A DNA stretch of 64,000 nt from Eriocheir sinensis (GCF_024679095.1 NC_066516.1:22875035-22939034), one strand, 5' to 3'; counted from the first letter of the stretch, positions 41,760 to 57,151 are shown. Notes: generated from the letters alone by a model not told the origin. Numbers and translations: made by a program.

Positions 41760-44570
41760 CTGAAATACTACTCATACTTACAAAATTATCATTTAGGTAA
41801 TTAGGAATTTTCTCTTATAACATGATAAAAATAGCTTCAACATGCCCAAATGTATAGGCATGTCTTCAATATTATCTTACATTGCTGTGGTAATCGATGT
41901 CAAGTTCTCTGCAAATTGATATTGAAAAATAGCTAAGTAATAGTTAGGTCAATCCTCTGGCCAAGGAAGAGGAAATTAAAATTCTGGTGGTAATAGGCAT
42001 CAACATGCCCAGCTATGAACGGGCCAATTAAGGTCCATGCTGCATCTCACTCCTTAATTCTTGTTGCAATAATAAATACATTAATTTAAAAAAATGCATC
42101 ATGAAAAGTAGCATTTATGAATAATTTGTCACCAACTAATTTATCATATAGTACTTGCATTTAATAAATAAAATAGGCTTGTGCCTAGATACACACAAAA
42201 AAATGATGAGCAGTTAAAAGATTGGTGGAGGGATTTATCCAGAACTCTTGCTATTCTTTTACCCTTGCTTGCTGCTCCAGATATTCAAACATTCACTGAA
42301 TCATGAAACCATATACTCATAGTAGCTAATCTGTGATACTAATGAAGACTTGCATTCCCCATCTTACTTGTTTCAGAAATAATTTAAAGGCAACCTTTTA
42401 ATTTGTGTGAGTAAATTTTGGTGTGTTTGCTGACTGGTAACAGAATGGTGACTGTAGCAGGTGTTTGTGGAAAAGTTAAAATGTATTGTGACCAACTGAC
42501 TGCATGAAGCACAAAGAACTAATGTGTTAAGTAAATGTAATGATTAACTGACAACTGTAATTGGTGATTGGCAGGTGTTATAAGAAAAGTTGAGACATTG
42601 TGCCTAATAGACTTTAGTGCACGAGGGTCTTATGTTCTGGAACACTTTTTAAAATGCTAATTAACCGTTGGAAGGCAGGATCGTAAGTGTGGCAGGATTT
42701 AGCTTAGCGGTTAAAGCTGGCAATGAAGTACAAGGAACTAATGAGTAGCTGTAAGCTGGCTGCATTCCTATCCGTTCAGTGCTTGAATGATACAAGGGCT
42801 AAGGTGACAGTACTTTGTGGTTACTATGTACTTAACTGGTAAAACTAAGTGTTGGTATACAATGGGTAATATTAACCTGTTTTATGGTAACAATGTCTGA
42901 ATCTAATCTTCAAGCTTTAAGTAAGTTAAGAAAAATGTTGTAATCCTTTAAATCCACATCACAAATGAGTACTGTGTTATGATGATAGCCACTCCTAGAG
43001 TTTGTACTCCTTCATTAATACGCCGAGTTACATGTTACAGTAATTTGAGTTTGGACCAGAAAATTATATTACATTAGTAGTTGGTTGTTAGTGATCCTCC
43101 AACAGTCTAACTGGTGCATCATTTTGTAAGCAAACTTCAAAATTATTTAAAATAGGCTGTATAATCTTGTTCATAATAGTGTTATGCAGATGATTATGTA
43201 CAGAAACTGATATGTCAAATCGAACCATTCTTATGCAAGTAAACTACAACTTGCTTGAAGATTGTCAAACTAAATTCTTACATAAACTAAAAAATATTTT
43301 GACTGGTGACTAAATTCTTCTTACCTTTTGTCAAAAAATGTGTGACTGACAAAAGCCAGCAGCTCTGACTTGCAGCTTCAGGTTACCATGCAAAGGATCA
43401 GCATTTGGCATTGCTTGTGTCCAGCAACCTAATGTAGAGACTGGAGCATGTGAAGCCTTGCTTTTCACACACATCATATACCATACATCTGAAAACAATG
43501 AATTGTTATAAAAGGCTGATTACAATTGTCTTTTATACTAACAATTCAACTATTTTATAGAAAGAGCTGGTAGTACATGTGAGTTTTCTTTTTTATATAG
43601 GGTTTTACTGACTAGTACTTCCCAGTTCAGGGGTCTGCTGGTTTGTCTCATATAGTAAGGGGACAAATATCAAAGTGTGTTGTTAGAGGTGACTAAAGGG
43701 ATGCAGCTCCTTCTATACAGGAGGTTGGGGTTGGAAACTGGGCCCACTCAACTTGGCTATAACATGTGCCAAGATGGTCACATGGCCTTTTTGACTTCCC
43801 ATCTTGCCTGTGCAGGAAAAATCACACTGATGAGATTGATGAGCACAACACAGGCAAGCCAAATCTGTATAAAAACCCAATATCCTCAAAGAAAGGTGCA
43901 CTTAAAAGAACTTGAAAGGTTATATAAGTGGTTGTGCAATGTGTTGTGATCTCCTTACAGTTGTATGTTAAACAGTTTGTATGCACCATTCCAATTAGTA
44001 GGCTACTCAAGCAAGAAATAAAACACTGAGCTCAGATATTGAAATTAACGTCAAAATAATGAAACTATATCAGTCTTTCTTTAGACCATAGTTGATTTTC
44101 ATGCTGCAGCTCAGCTTTTCAGTAACTTCTTCCTGATAGAAGTACTAGTTGGAGTGGTGCAGAGGAATTGCTAAATGTACTCTACTGGCAGCACCTCTAA
44201 ACTTAACATATTTGTGTTGGTTAAACTCCAGACTTGCAACTTTATTATTTTCAATTAGCAGCACCTCTTAGTTTATCATACCTTGAGGAATCAAGTGCAT
44301 CAAGCTATGATTACATTATTTTGTAGCACTTAATTTCCTGAATGTTGCACCAATCTCAATCACAATCATTATTACTTTTCAGTCATATTTATGTAGCAAT
44401 CAATACTTTCTTTGCACCAGATCTCAAGATTCATTCCTTCACCCCCCAACACAGCAGTCAATATTGTTAGCTTCAAAACTTGCATACCACTGCTTTGAGA
44501 GTCTTGCTGAGTGTTTTAATAAGGACTACACTCCATTATACTCAGTTCACCCGAGTCTGAAATGTGCATT
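41760..44570. other. Gene-free stretch
   Basis: About 2.8 kb of AT-rich DNA without recognisable exons. The frame at 43677-43949 lacks splice signals and domains. An AATAAA at about 44016 has no linked gene. Confidence 0.4.
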
Positions 44571-44576
44571 ATCATG

Positions 44577-45006
44577 CAACGGCAACCTGCAGCTACACGG
44601 CGTGTCCAATTTCGTGGATACCATATGCTAGCCTACGCATAGTAAACAGTCGTCAGTGTCAATAATGTGCAGGCAGCAATAACAAATACTGTCAATTATA
44701 GTCAATTTTGAGTTAAAAAAAAAAAATAGTATGTTGCAAAAAGCTGTTTTGTTAATATAAACCCTGCTAATTTTCTCGGTGGTGGACAGCTTCAAGTCTG
44801 TTAAATAATCATAATCAGCAATCTTGTAAATTAACAAAACGGCTATTTGTGATATTACTAATTTTTTTAACTCATAATTGACTATAATGGATGGTATTTG
44901 TTATTGCTGCCTGCATATTATTGACAATGACAACTGTTTGCTATGCGTAGGCTAGCATACAGTATCCACGAAATCGGACATGCCGAGTGGCTGCAGGTTG
45001 CCGTTG
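44577..45006. mobile_element. Long foldback (inverted-repeat) element
   Basis: Left arm 44577-44715 and right arm 44868-45006 are about 139 bp each and clearly reverse-complementary: CAACGGCAACCTGCAGC, then TATGCTAGCCTACGCATAG, GCAGGCAGCAATAACAAATAC and TATAGTCAATTxTGAGTTAA. The spacer is about 152 bp. The arms are diverged but colinear, as in foldback MITEs. Confidence 0.88.
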
Positions 45007-45014
45007 TGCGATAA

Positions 45015-45781
45015 TGATCACTTCATACTCGTGTGAACCAACTATAGAAGGGTATGTTCACCAGTACACATCATTCCAATCAACATTCATATTAGAAAAA
45101 TGAAGAATAACCCAGGAAATTGACCAGAGGTATAAATCAGTTAATGTCAAAATAAAGTGTAATTATCAAACTTTTCTTACAATATTTTAATTTCTGTACC
45201 TCAGTTCAATTCTCCATTGTATTTTTGTGTTGTATTTATTGAAATTGTGAGTACAACCTGGCAAACATACCCTATTTATTGTAGGCTAGTGTCAGACTGA
45301 GGGTCATGGAGACAGATAAGATGAAGTGATACCATATAACAAAGGTATAAGCCAATGGACATAGTTTTCATTGTTATCTTGCTTCAAGCTCATGGCCAAA
45401 ACCTCAACCACAACCAAGACTTCCTTTATCTCTTCGACCTCCAAAAACCTCCTCAACCCTTACAACCTTCTCAACCATCACCACCACCTCCTGCTTGACC
45501 TCCACTACCTCCTCCTCAGTCATAGTCAGACATAGAAAATCATGTACTCCTGAACAAATATGATGGCAAGATATGCAGATAAAATCCATTATGGTGTCTC
45601 TGTCAGTTATATGCCTCCATGGGTTTACTCAACATTTCACACATAGCTAACTCGGTAGCTTTGACAGGACTACTTTTGTATGGCTTTTTTGGAAATAAAA
45701 GTTTAAATAACTGCAAGATTTTTCAGTATCCATATATGACAGGACATGAGAAGCACATCAAAGGACTGTTATCACACAACT

Positions 45782-45816
<35 letters not shown>

Positions 45817-46640
45817 CATGGTTATTGAATGGGTCAAACTTCCCTGACCTTCCCTATCTTTGCACTGTCCAGTCTCTTCCTCTGCAGGAGCTGACCACTC
45901 ACAGCCATTATCACCAGAAGTTAGCCCACTTGATCTGCATGTTTAAGTTTTTAGATTATATCAGTTTCTCAGGTGTTTTATGACACTGAGATGTCCTGTT
46001 TAAGGATGGGAACTTCTCATTAGACTAGGTTAGGTTCTAAAGCAAAACCAGGTCAAGGTTTTAGTATGTGTCTATCAAGAATCTTTCTCAGATTGTCAGT
46101 GGCAAAGTGGGTTTTAGTGTAGAGTGGCTAATCCAGATCAGGGACTGGAATGACTGCAGGCCATGGGCAGGACCACAGAACCCCTAAAAGGTTGAATCTG
46201 CCACCCTATGAGGAATGGAGGATAATTAAATATTGCTAGAGGATGCTGGCTTGGGCTCATGCCAGCATCATCTAGCAATATTTTGTGGTGCTATGGTTCT
46301 GCAGACAACTCATATATTTACATCTGCATATTTCATGGGGCAGTCATCATGTAATGGCATGATGCCAAGCAATGTGTGTTCTGGTGACACATTGATCCAG
46401 AACCATCCTGGGTTAATCCATCTTTAATACCATTTATGAGGCAAATTACTCATTCTTGCAATATTAGTTTCCCTTCACTAAAATGTAATGGAGGGGGAGG
46501 GGGATGGAGACAAAGCTCCTTGCAGTAGGGGGGGGGGGGGGTTGAAGAGGGGCAAAGCCCCCCTCTTAGGGTTTAGCTTTAATATAATTTTTCAGATTTA
46601 ATAATTTTGATACATAATTGCAACCTGTGTCATCGTGTGT
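45015..46640. other. Gene-free stretch with a (GA)n array
   Basis: No exon was recognised. (GA)n lies at 45785-45813, and a G-rich segment with GAGGGGCAAAGCCCCCCTC at 46496-46565. Near 46225-46275 is a small inverted repeat (ATTGCTAGAGGATGCTGGC and GCCAGCATCATCTAGCAAT). Confidence 0.45.
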
Positions 46641-46652
46641 AGTGCCACGATG

Positions 46653-47019
46653 TAGGGGTGGGCAGGTACCGGTACCAGTACCGGTACTAACGGTACCAGC
46701 CAAACGGTACGGTACCGGTACCAGATTGCTCGGATTTATTTATTGGATTTATTGATAATTCTTCATGTCCGATTTTTTTTTTTTAGGTTGCTGATGAATA
46801 TTGTTATTGTTATTAGACTATGATCGAGTACATCCACAATAGAGAGAGAGAGAGAGAGAGAGAGTTTTCTTTACAGGAAATTTATTTGGGAACTTCATCA
46901 GAAATCATTAAGAAAAAAAAACTCCTTCGGGTACCGGTACCGGTACCGGTACTAACGGTACTTGAGTTTTCGGTAACGGTACTACCGGTACTCAAATTAA
47001 CGGTACTTGCCCATCCCTA
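46653..47019. mobile_element. hAT-like MITE rich in GGTACC, with 8-bp target duplication
   Basis: Termini TAGGGGTGGGCAGGTACCG and (reverse complement) TAGGGATGGGCAAGTACCG. Direct repeats CCACGATG flank it at 46645-46652 and 47020-47027. Both subterminal regions are arrays of GGTACCGGTACC/GGTACTAACGGTAC motifs. A (GA)n run is internal. No transposase. Confidence 0.9.
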
Positions 47020-47029
47020 CCACGATGGT

Positions 47030-48720
47030 GACTGGCAAAAGCTGGTAGCTCCTGAGTAAAGTTGATGCAAGACTGAAAATTTTTTCTGTTTTTGATCGGA
47101 GGTGATTCAGTACGATTTTGAGAGAAATTCAATCAACACAGCAGAATCCCTGTCATGTGTTATTTTGAGGTAAATGCAACTGATTACAAAATACAGTGAG
47201 CATATTATCTGAATTAACTTTACAGGCAATTACAGCTGCTCATCACTTCAACTGAAACTTCCTGACTGGTTATCTTCAATAGGTTACTATGATAAGTTAC
47301 TATCCATTTGGTTAAGATCAGAATTTGTTTGTATAAAAAATATTTTTTATCTAATGATGCTGACAGGTTACTTTCTGTATTTTACTCAAAATAATAACTA
47401 ACCATAAAGTTTGCTGTGTGCATGTAGGCTTGATTTCATGAGTGGAATATTACCTCCTTTATCAATTTCTTAAAAAAAAAAAGTCTTAATAATACTGGAA
47501 TTGGTGCTGGTGGACCAAGGAAACTATTACTAATGATGGACTGTGGTGGCGGTCTCTGCTCGGTTTGCTGACAGTAACAATAATTAATACTCGCCACCCT
47601 GTTCTTATATAATGCCAGACGACCAGGGTGCGTCAGGTGGGCTTGGCTGGTGGTCTATAGTTGTAGCTGCGGCTCTGCCGGGATAGTAAATTGGCAGAGG
47701 GTGTGGCGGTAGAAATTGCATAATTTATTACCCGCCGCTTCAATCAACACGCCGGGCCTGTCAGCTGACACAAGCATCTGTGCTGCATCTCAGTGGTTGG
47801 CTCTCCCCTCCCGCGTCTTACCTCATACTATACGGCGTTCCTCGTCACAGCCCGGCATTGACTGCACTTCCTGATTATCCTCCTCTTGTCTTATTCCTGT
47901 TCCCTCTTCCTTCAGAAGTACTCGTGTTTCCGCTGGCCAGACACCCGCCTCTCGCCTCTGAAGTCCGGACTGCGACTTCACTGAACAGTGAATACCTGGC
48001 CACGGTTCGGTGCAAGGAGATTCGGTGCTTGAAATGTGTTCGAAGCATCGAGCCAGCGTCGAGAGGGCAGAGTTGTCACTCATGGTTTTTATTTTTATTT
48101 CGTTCGCTGAGCCACAGAGATTTCACGTAAAAGAATACGTATAAATGGTTATTCTGTAGCTAAGTGTGAACGGTATAGCCAAGAACCTGTGATATTATCA
48201 TCAACTCAGATATGAAAAACGATAATTTCGTAGGTCCTTTGCTTTATACTAGCTGTTAATACTAACAAAATAATCATTTACGTCTTCTTTTATCTTTATG
48301 GCATGATAAGACTAGCTTCATTATGCTCAAATGTATACAACTCATGTTATATGGACATGCCTTTAATACTGTTATGCATTAGGAAGGGGCGCGCTTGTAC
48401 CCATCAGGATCGAGTGTCACGTAGGCCTACTTGCTTTCTAGCCACAGACTTACATACTAGACTGCGCCTCCCCCATCTCCCTGCATTGTGCTGAGTGATG
48501 CCCGCGGCCGTGGGTGTGCCCTGTTCATTCAAAACCGACGACTTCACACACCTCACTCCCACCCGGTTTCCTGACCCCACCATTCATTATTAAGAGAAAC
48601 TGAGACCACCAACATCTTCCTGAGAAAATTCTTCATCACACTAGCATAAATTTGTAACAGTAATGTAAAAACAAACATACGAAAATCAGAGTTAAATGAA
48701 GTAGCGCATAAACATTTTAT
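47030..48720. other. Gene-free stretch
   Basis: The 47.5-48.1 kb part is less AT-rich and holds open frames on both strands, but none has splice support or a domain. It could be an upstream exon or promoter region of an unseen gene. Confidence 0.35.
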
Positions 48721-48723
48721 TGC

Positions 48724-48813
48724 ACTTATTTCCCTTCAACTCCTTAGTACTCGGCTATTTTTAAGTGATGCGATAAAAATAGCTGAGTACTAAGTAGTTG
48801 AAGGGAAATAAGT
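48724..48813. repeat. Compact hairpin, 40-bp arms
   Basis: Arms 48724-48763 and 48774-48813 (ACTTATTTCCCTTCAACT, then TTAGTACTC and GCTATTTTTA) pair with two mismatches around a 10-base loop. It may be a tiny MITE or a pre-microRNA-like fold. Confidence 0.9.
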
Positions 48814-48823
48814 TCAAGAAATA

Positions 48824-48859
48824 TTATTATTATTATTAGTAGTAGTAGTAGTAGTAGTA

Positions 48860-48896
<37 letters not shown>

Positions 48897-48900
48897 CAGC

Positions 48901-48940
<40 letters not shown>

Positions 48941-48942
48941 TT
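48824..48942. repeat. (ATT)n/(AGT)n trinucleotide array
   Basis: A short ATT run and then about 105 bp of AGT with GAA and GCA interruptions. Tyr-rich frames on the minus strand are its artefact. Confidence 0.95.
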
Positions 48943-49284
48943 TAGAGCCATTGAAGGGCATCAAAGGGAAAAAAAATATATAAATCCATACAAAGCACAC
49001 ATGGATATGTGAAAAATAAAAGTCAAGGGCAATAAAGTAAGGAGAGTAATCATTGTCAACAGGAAAAACAGTCTCACCTGGAAGTACATTCCACATTTCA
49101 ATCAAATTGGAAATATATGAATGGGGAGGCTGGTTTGTAAAATAAATAAAAATTGCCCGAAGATCACGCTCCATGAATTGTAAACTATATGTGGTCTGTG
49201 TGGCGAGTAGGGTGAAACTGAGCAGGTAATGCATCATAAAGAGGGTGTTCATTATTATTAACAATAATAAATAAAAAAACAAGG

Positions 49285-49500
49285 CCAAAGGATGTGGCAT
49301 GCCACCCAGAAGCTGACCCTGCTCATCAAGGTGTTTCTGTAAGAGACAGTTCTGAGTGGAGGAGGCCAAGGGGACACCCACAAAGTTCATAGCTTGAGCA
49401 AGTTGACAGATCCTGCCAGGAGGTACTTAGGATGAGAGGGGGACCTGCATGGAGACTTTCCCGGAGGGATCCCCAGGCTTGGCTTCATAGGGTGGGCAAG
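49285..49500 (+). mobile_element. LINE C-terminal fragment (family C)
   Basis: Frames give CHPEADPAHQGVS-like text, WRRPRGHPQSS-like text and QVDRSCQEVLRMRGGPAWRL. It is the same tail as 6472-6660 and 36560-36800, with frameshifts. Confidence 0.65.
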
Positions 49501-49504
49501 GTGC

Positions 49505-50190
49505 TGTGCCCCCCAGTGTATGTCCCCATTGATTGACTGGTTGAAAGCACCAATAAATCATTCAACAATGACAAAATTGCATGTTGAGCTTGGGTAGTAA
49601 AAACTTTATTAAGTTAAAAGAGCAATCTAAAAGTTTGAGATGAGACACAGCTGCAAACATCCAAACTGGACCACCGTACTCGAAAAAGGGGAAAATAAAT
49701 AGATAATTTTTTAAACAATATTATCAGCATTAAAATTATCTCTGCATTTCCTTGGTTGAAAACTGCTGGTTACAAAGAGAAAAGCAATAAAAGGATACAA
49801 AGAAAGAAAGACCAAGGAGAGACTCTCCAGTTGCTTGGTGAAGATGAGAGGCCATAACAACACTATTGCTTGGATAAGTAAACACAATTGTTCTATTCTA
49901 AAGATTTATTCACAAAATATATTGATTCAATACCTCAGTAAAAATACAGATTTAAGATGCTTCAATGTGAAGTACAAGTCATATCAATACAGTCCCTATC
50001 ATATAAAAATGATTTTCTTAAAATGTACCTGATAATGCTTCAGTATGAAGTACAAGTCATATAAATATTTTTAAAAATCTTCTATTTATGAAGTAAACAG
50101 CAGGTACTTTAGATTCATATAATCTTTGGTTTATTCAAGATCATTTGGAAAATTCTGGCAACTCTGATAGCCAAAGCATTCATTAGCATG
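49505..50190. other. Gene-free stretch
   Basis: AT-rich, with a direct repeat: TGCTTCARTRTGAAGTACAAGTCATAT at about 49960 and 50035. No gene. Confidence 0.4.
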
Positions 50191-50204
50191 TAAACACACA
50201 CACA

Positions 50205-50590
50205 CACACACACACCGAGACTTCGAGATCGGACTAATGAGGAGAGACTCAATAGAATGGGGCTCACAACCCTGGAGAGAAGAAGAGAAAGAGGAGACCT
50301 GATAGCGGTGTACAGGGTGGCGAACGGAGTGGAGTATTTGGACAGAGAGGACCTGTGTGTGTGGAACGAGAGAGAAACGAGAGGACATGGAAAGAAGTTG
50401 AGGCCAACCACATGTAGGAGAGATATGAAGAGTTTAGCTTCCCTAACAGAAGCACTGAGCTGTGGAATAGACTGGAGGAGGAGGTGGTTCGTGCTAAAAA
50501 CATTAATGATTTTAAGGATAAGTTGGATAAAAGTGGATATGGAGACGGGACAGCGCGAGCATAGCTCTCTTTCCGTATGTCACAACTAGA
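50205..50590 (+). mobile_element. CR1-like LINE C-terminal fragment (family B-like)
   Basis: LRTNEERLNRMGLTTLERRR-type text across two frames, then ERGDLIAVYRVANGVEYLDR and RRDMKSLASLTEALSCGIDW. This is the conserved tail after the RT domain of CR1-like elements. It is flanked by (CA)n on both sides. Confidence 0.75.
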
Positions 50591-50594
50591 TAAA

Positions 50595-51500
50595 TACACA
50601 CACACACACATACACAAGAAAAAATAATTAAGGCCACAAAAATATGATGGGACTTTCATTACTGAAAATTACCTGTCTCATTCCAGTGTTTGATGCTTTT
50701 TTTAATGTATTATCAATCAATCTGGTAATTTTCTATCGGAAATTATTTGATATTTTTTTACTTATTAATCTGTAGTGTTCTAGTGTTCATAGATGATGAA
50801 TAGAAAATAGATGAGCAGGCCATATCATGCACAGGTCTGACAACAGAGGGACAACCAAAGCAATAAAGTGACCAAGAAATTGCAGAAGTCAGGGCAGAAG
50901 GAGGATCAGGTGAAGCGATGAAGTTAAAGCTTCTGCTGAAGCAGAATGAATTACACTTGACATCAAACAGAGAGAGTTGGAAAACACTGGCAATGGACTT
51001 TGTCCTGCAGTGGACTAAAAAATGGCTGAAGACGATGATGGTGATGATACTCTTCTTGAGTAAGTTTGGTTAGTTTCAGTGACTGCAACAATGGTGTAGA
51101 TGGGTATCTATCAATAGGGGTAAACCTGGGGAGGCAGAGCTGAGTATTGGGGGCACATTTAAAAATGGAGGGGAACTAGGCAAGTGGAGCTCAGGGGCAT
51201 TCTGTTACCAAATGGAATGGTACTGGGGCATGTTCTTGGATCATATCAATGGTGGGTATTAAGGCATGGTCAATGGGGGGGGGGCATCAGATTCTAATGG
51301 GGGGCACATGCCCTGCCCCCCGTAGCTGCAAGAGGGGATTTGTAAAAAAAATGTACCAATCGATGACAAAAATATCTATCAGGTCAGTGAAAAGTACACA
51401 ATCACATTTATCAGGAAAAAAATGCAAAGAAGACTCTTCAATAAAAAGATAAAGTAGAAAATTACTGAAAGAACACTCCACTTGCACAGAAGCAGCTAGT
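50595..51500. other. Gene-free stretch
   Basis: No exon recognised. Possible LINE-like decay at 50840-51060 (GGAGGATCAGGTGAAG, then GTTGGAAAACACTGGCAATGG) was too weak to assign. Confidence 0.35.
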
Positions 51501-51502
51501 TT

Positions 51503-52183
<681 letters not shown>

Positions 52184-52739
52184 GACACCCATTTCCCAGA
52201 ATTGAACGCCCACACGAAGCATCCCATGCGTTCGTGACTCACAGCCGTGTGCTCGTCTCCCATCATCATCTTCGAAGGAAAACTTAGCATTTCCAAGGTA
52301 TCTCCAGACCTCCGTTGAACCTTTCCCTTGGAAAATAATTAGGAATTATATCATCATTTATGCATGATGAAGTACTAGTATATTCTCATTGGCATAAAAT
52401 ACGTGAATTTCAGTACACCTTTACTTGAATATGAGGAAAAAAATTACAGATACAAACATGTTTATAAGACTTTGGTGTTCAAGCGATAGGGGAGTAACCC
52501 CACATCGGGCCTTGATACATGAAGTCCTTATGGAGGGGGATTCCCCTTCCAAACAATAACCTTTCCTCCTCCCTCTCCCCTCCTCGCCATCTTTCACACG
52601 CCAACAACAGTCTTCAATAAAGGTAAAAGTGATGTTAAATCTTCATTTATTCATTTCATTAGTTATTTCTGTTTATTTCTCATTGTTTTCTGTATGTAAA
52701 ACTATAGTTATTCTCTATGAAATGTATTTTTTTTTAATA

Positions 52740-52874
52740 TTTTTGGGTGTCTGGAACGGATTAATTGGATATACATTATTTCTTATGGGAAATATTACTT
52801 CAGTTTTCGAACATTCGGTTTTCGTCAGACTTTTTCGAAAAGATTAATCACAAAAACAGAGGTTCCACTGCATG
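52740..52874. mobile_element. pogo/Tigger-like TIR element end
   Basis: GGAACGGATTAATTGGATATACATTATTTCTTATGGGAAA, then TTCGAACATTCGGTTTTCG and CAGAGGTTCCACTG is the typical 3' terminal text of pogo-like DNA elements. The opposite end was not located and it runs into (TA)n. Confidence 0.55.
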
Positions 52875-54430
<1,556 letters not shown>

Positions 54431-54442
54431 CATCCTCTAGAT

Positions 54443-54745
54443 CAGTGTTTCTTAAAGTGTGGTCCGCGGACCCCCAGGGGTCCGTGGAATGTTCCAAGGG
54501 GTCCGCAGGATAATTTTTAATATCGATTTCAGTCAAATTTTCGGCCAAAACGTCATAAATTCCTATTTTTGTAGCACCAAATCCTGATGGCTTTTTACAG
54601 TGGCTAAGTCACATTGGGATGGAAGTAATTTAAGTAATGCCGCCTTCCTCCCTTGGGGTGAGGAAAATTATAATAATAAAGGGTCCGCTACATGAGTAAT
54701 TTTAATAAAAGGGGTCCGCTGCACAAAAAAGTTTAAGAAACACTG
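54443..54745. mobile_element. hAT-like MITE, 303 bp, with 8-bp target duplication
   Basis: Termini CAGTGTTTCTTAAA and (reverse complement) CAGTGTTTCTTAAA are perfect inverted repeats. Direct repeats CTCTAGAT flank it at 54435-54442 and 54746-54753. GGGGTCCGC words repeat near both ends. No coding capacity. Confidence 0.93.
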
Positions 54746-54759
54746 CTCTAGATCATTTC

Positions 54760-57109
54760 TTCCAAACATGCTCATGTTGCACTCCATTCCATGCCCACCT
54801 AAAACAGATCCTCTTCTACCACTACCACACTCCTCTATCTCTGGCCCTTTGATGTGGGTGCCCATACCAACACATCCATTCTCCCTTTCTTGTATCCCCT
54901 TTTCCCTGCTCCTTCTCCATTCTATATACTTTAAAACAAGTTATTTATAGAACTTTCCAAAAACCACTCGGACATTTTGAATAATGGAAGAGTTACCTGA
55001 CACCAGCCTGCCTCATGTTTTCCCCAGTGAAGGCACAATTAGAGGTGGCAAGGTTGGCAAAGTGCTTTTTCTCTTGGATGCCCAGGCAATCATATTGGTT
55101 GTCTAATAAAAACTTGGAAAATAGAATGATAAACAAAATAAAACTGAAACAAAGTATAAAGTACATGAAAATAGGTAATAAACAGTATTTAAAAAATCTT
55201 TGTTAAACCAAAAATCCAAAGTTAAAATTTCAAAAGGACGATTTGCTGCCAAGATCAGAGTCCCTTTCCACTGGGTCTCCCTTGCTGTGGCATGCCAACA
55301 AAGTCTAGGTCATGAAGGTGGGGTGGGCCAGCTTAATGTTTTCTCTTTTTTTTCCACAGTTCATCACAGTTTTGCAAGTAGATCTAACAAATAAATTAAT
55401 TAATAAATAATACATAAGTAAGTCAATAGTAAATAAATGCATGGGGGACACTTTTTCCATCTTGATCTATTAACAAATAATATTGATACTAATGCAACTG
55501 TGTCACAAAGGCCAGTCCACACATTGGCTCATGAAAAGGATGCTTCACCTACAACACTATTTGTGCTCTTTTAGGTAAGGAGTTGGAGGCATCTGGGTGG
55601 CCTATAATGTTTTACTTTACTTCTGTAAGTCACATCTTCATGTTCCCATAGCAATTTTTCAGTTGTCTCATTTCAAACAGTTGATTCTCCAGCAGCATCC
55701 TTTGAATGCTCTGCTCCTGATGGATTAAAAATGATGATCAATGAATAAGATAAATAAAAAAGAATAAAAGGGACATGTATGTCAGGAAACATACTGGCCC
55801 TGCATGTCAGGCATGAAGTGCATAAATGAGGGGCTGACCAATAGAAAGAGAAGCCAGTGTGGTATACAACTGTTCACAAATAAAAGGCAGGAAGCTACGA
55901 CAATATACAGTGCTGTTCTTTGGTTAGCAAACAAAATTTGCTATAAGTCTTCATATATGCCTTGAATGGATCACCAACATACTAAAGCACTCAACTAGAA
56001 AGCTAACAAGACTGGCAGTCACCAAGGGTTGGATGTAAAATCTTTCAGTGAACTAATGTGATACAGATATCAAGTGTGAGACTTTTGGTGAACAGACAAT
56101 TGAAAAAAGTCATATGTTTGCATGTAACTTTGTTTGGTGTTAAAACCTTAACTGTCAGTTAATTTGCAGTGCATCTGCTGCTGGAACAAAGCAATTGTGT
56201 ATGTTAAAAAGGGGGAAAAAGTATTAGCAAAAGTAAATCCTAGAAGTGCAAGCTCACCTACCCTAGCTCTTTAATGGTACACCTTGATAACACGTCTTAG
56301 TAAAGAGGAACAGGGGGGTGGAAACTCTACAACCATCAGCAACAAATTATTTTCAATAATTTGTTTTTTGAGTATCAGCAAATGTATATAATTTCTCATA
56401 TTATTTCTTTAGTAATTTTCATTTATTGACTTTATAAATAAATAAAATAATTACATAAATAAATGAAAAAATACATATATATTTTTTCAACCAAGAGTCC
56501 TGGTGATTTAAATTCGTTTAGTACCACTCATGGCCACTGAACGTGGCTTGCTGTTTGAAGGGAAGAAGTAGGAATATTTAGCAAACAATGTATGAAGTAT
56601 TAATGATTTAATGGGGGAATAAAATGTGCAAGGCATCAGAGCCCAAATGGCACCATGGTCAGATGGAAGTAAACGGTAAGGTAAAAGAAAAGACACAGTG
56701 ATATATGGAAGAGACACAGTGATGTATGGAAGGATGACACAGTACTAGGGAAAGAGAGCTGATGGTTATAATAAGATGGAGAGTAAGGATTCATCAAAAT
56801 AGGTGTGGTGATTCTGCAAAGATTCAAAGGATGATATAATAGTGGTGGGCTTGGAGGAATGAGTGAGGGAAGAGAAAATATGTGCCAGAATGGTCATATG
56901 GCACTATGATCTTAGGAGGTGAGGTAAAGGAAAAATACATGGCTGTGTATGGAAAGATGGTACCTTACTAAGAGGTTAGACCAGGAGGCTGTTTTGGGAA
57001 AGACAGGGCAGTGATCAGTAAGATCCTCAGGCCAGGGTGTCCTGAGCCCATTCATTACTGAACATGCAGTTAGCCTTGCATTCTCTTGGCATGGCTTTTT
57101 AAGCCTTGG

Positions 57110-57151
<42 letters not shown>

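Noticed and set aside
47780..48130. Overlapping frames on both strands in a less AT-rich stretch
   Set aside because: No splice signals, no domain, and neither strand favoured. Described as gene-free with low confidence.
48836..49390. A 184-codon minus-strand frame with poly-Tyr end
   Set aside because: Its C-terminus is the (AGT)n array and the rest has no recognisable domain or exon borders.
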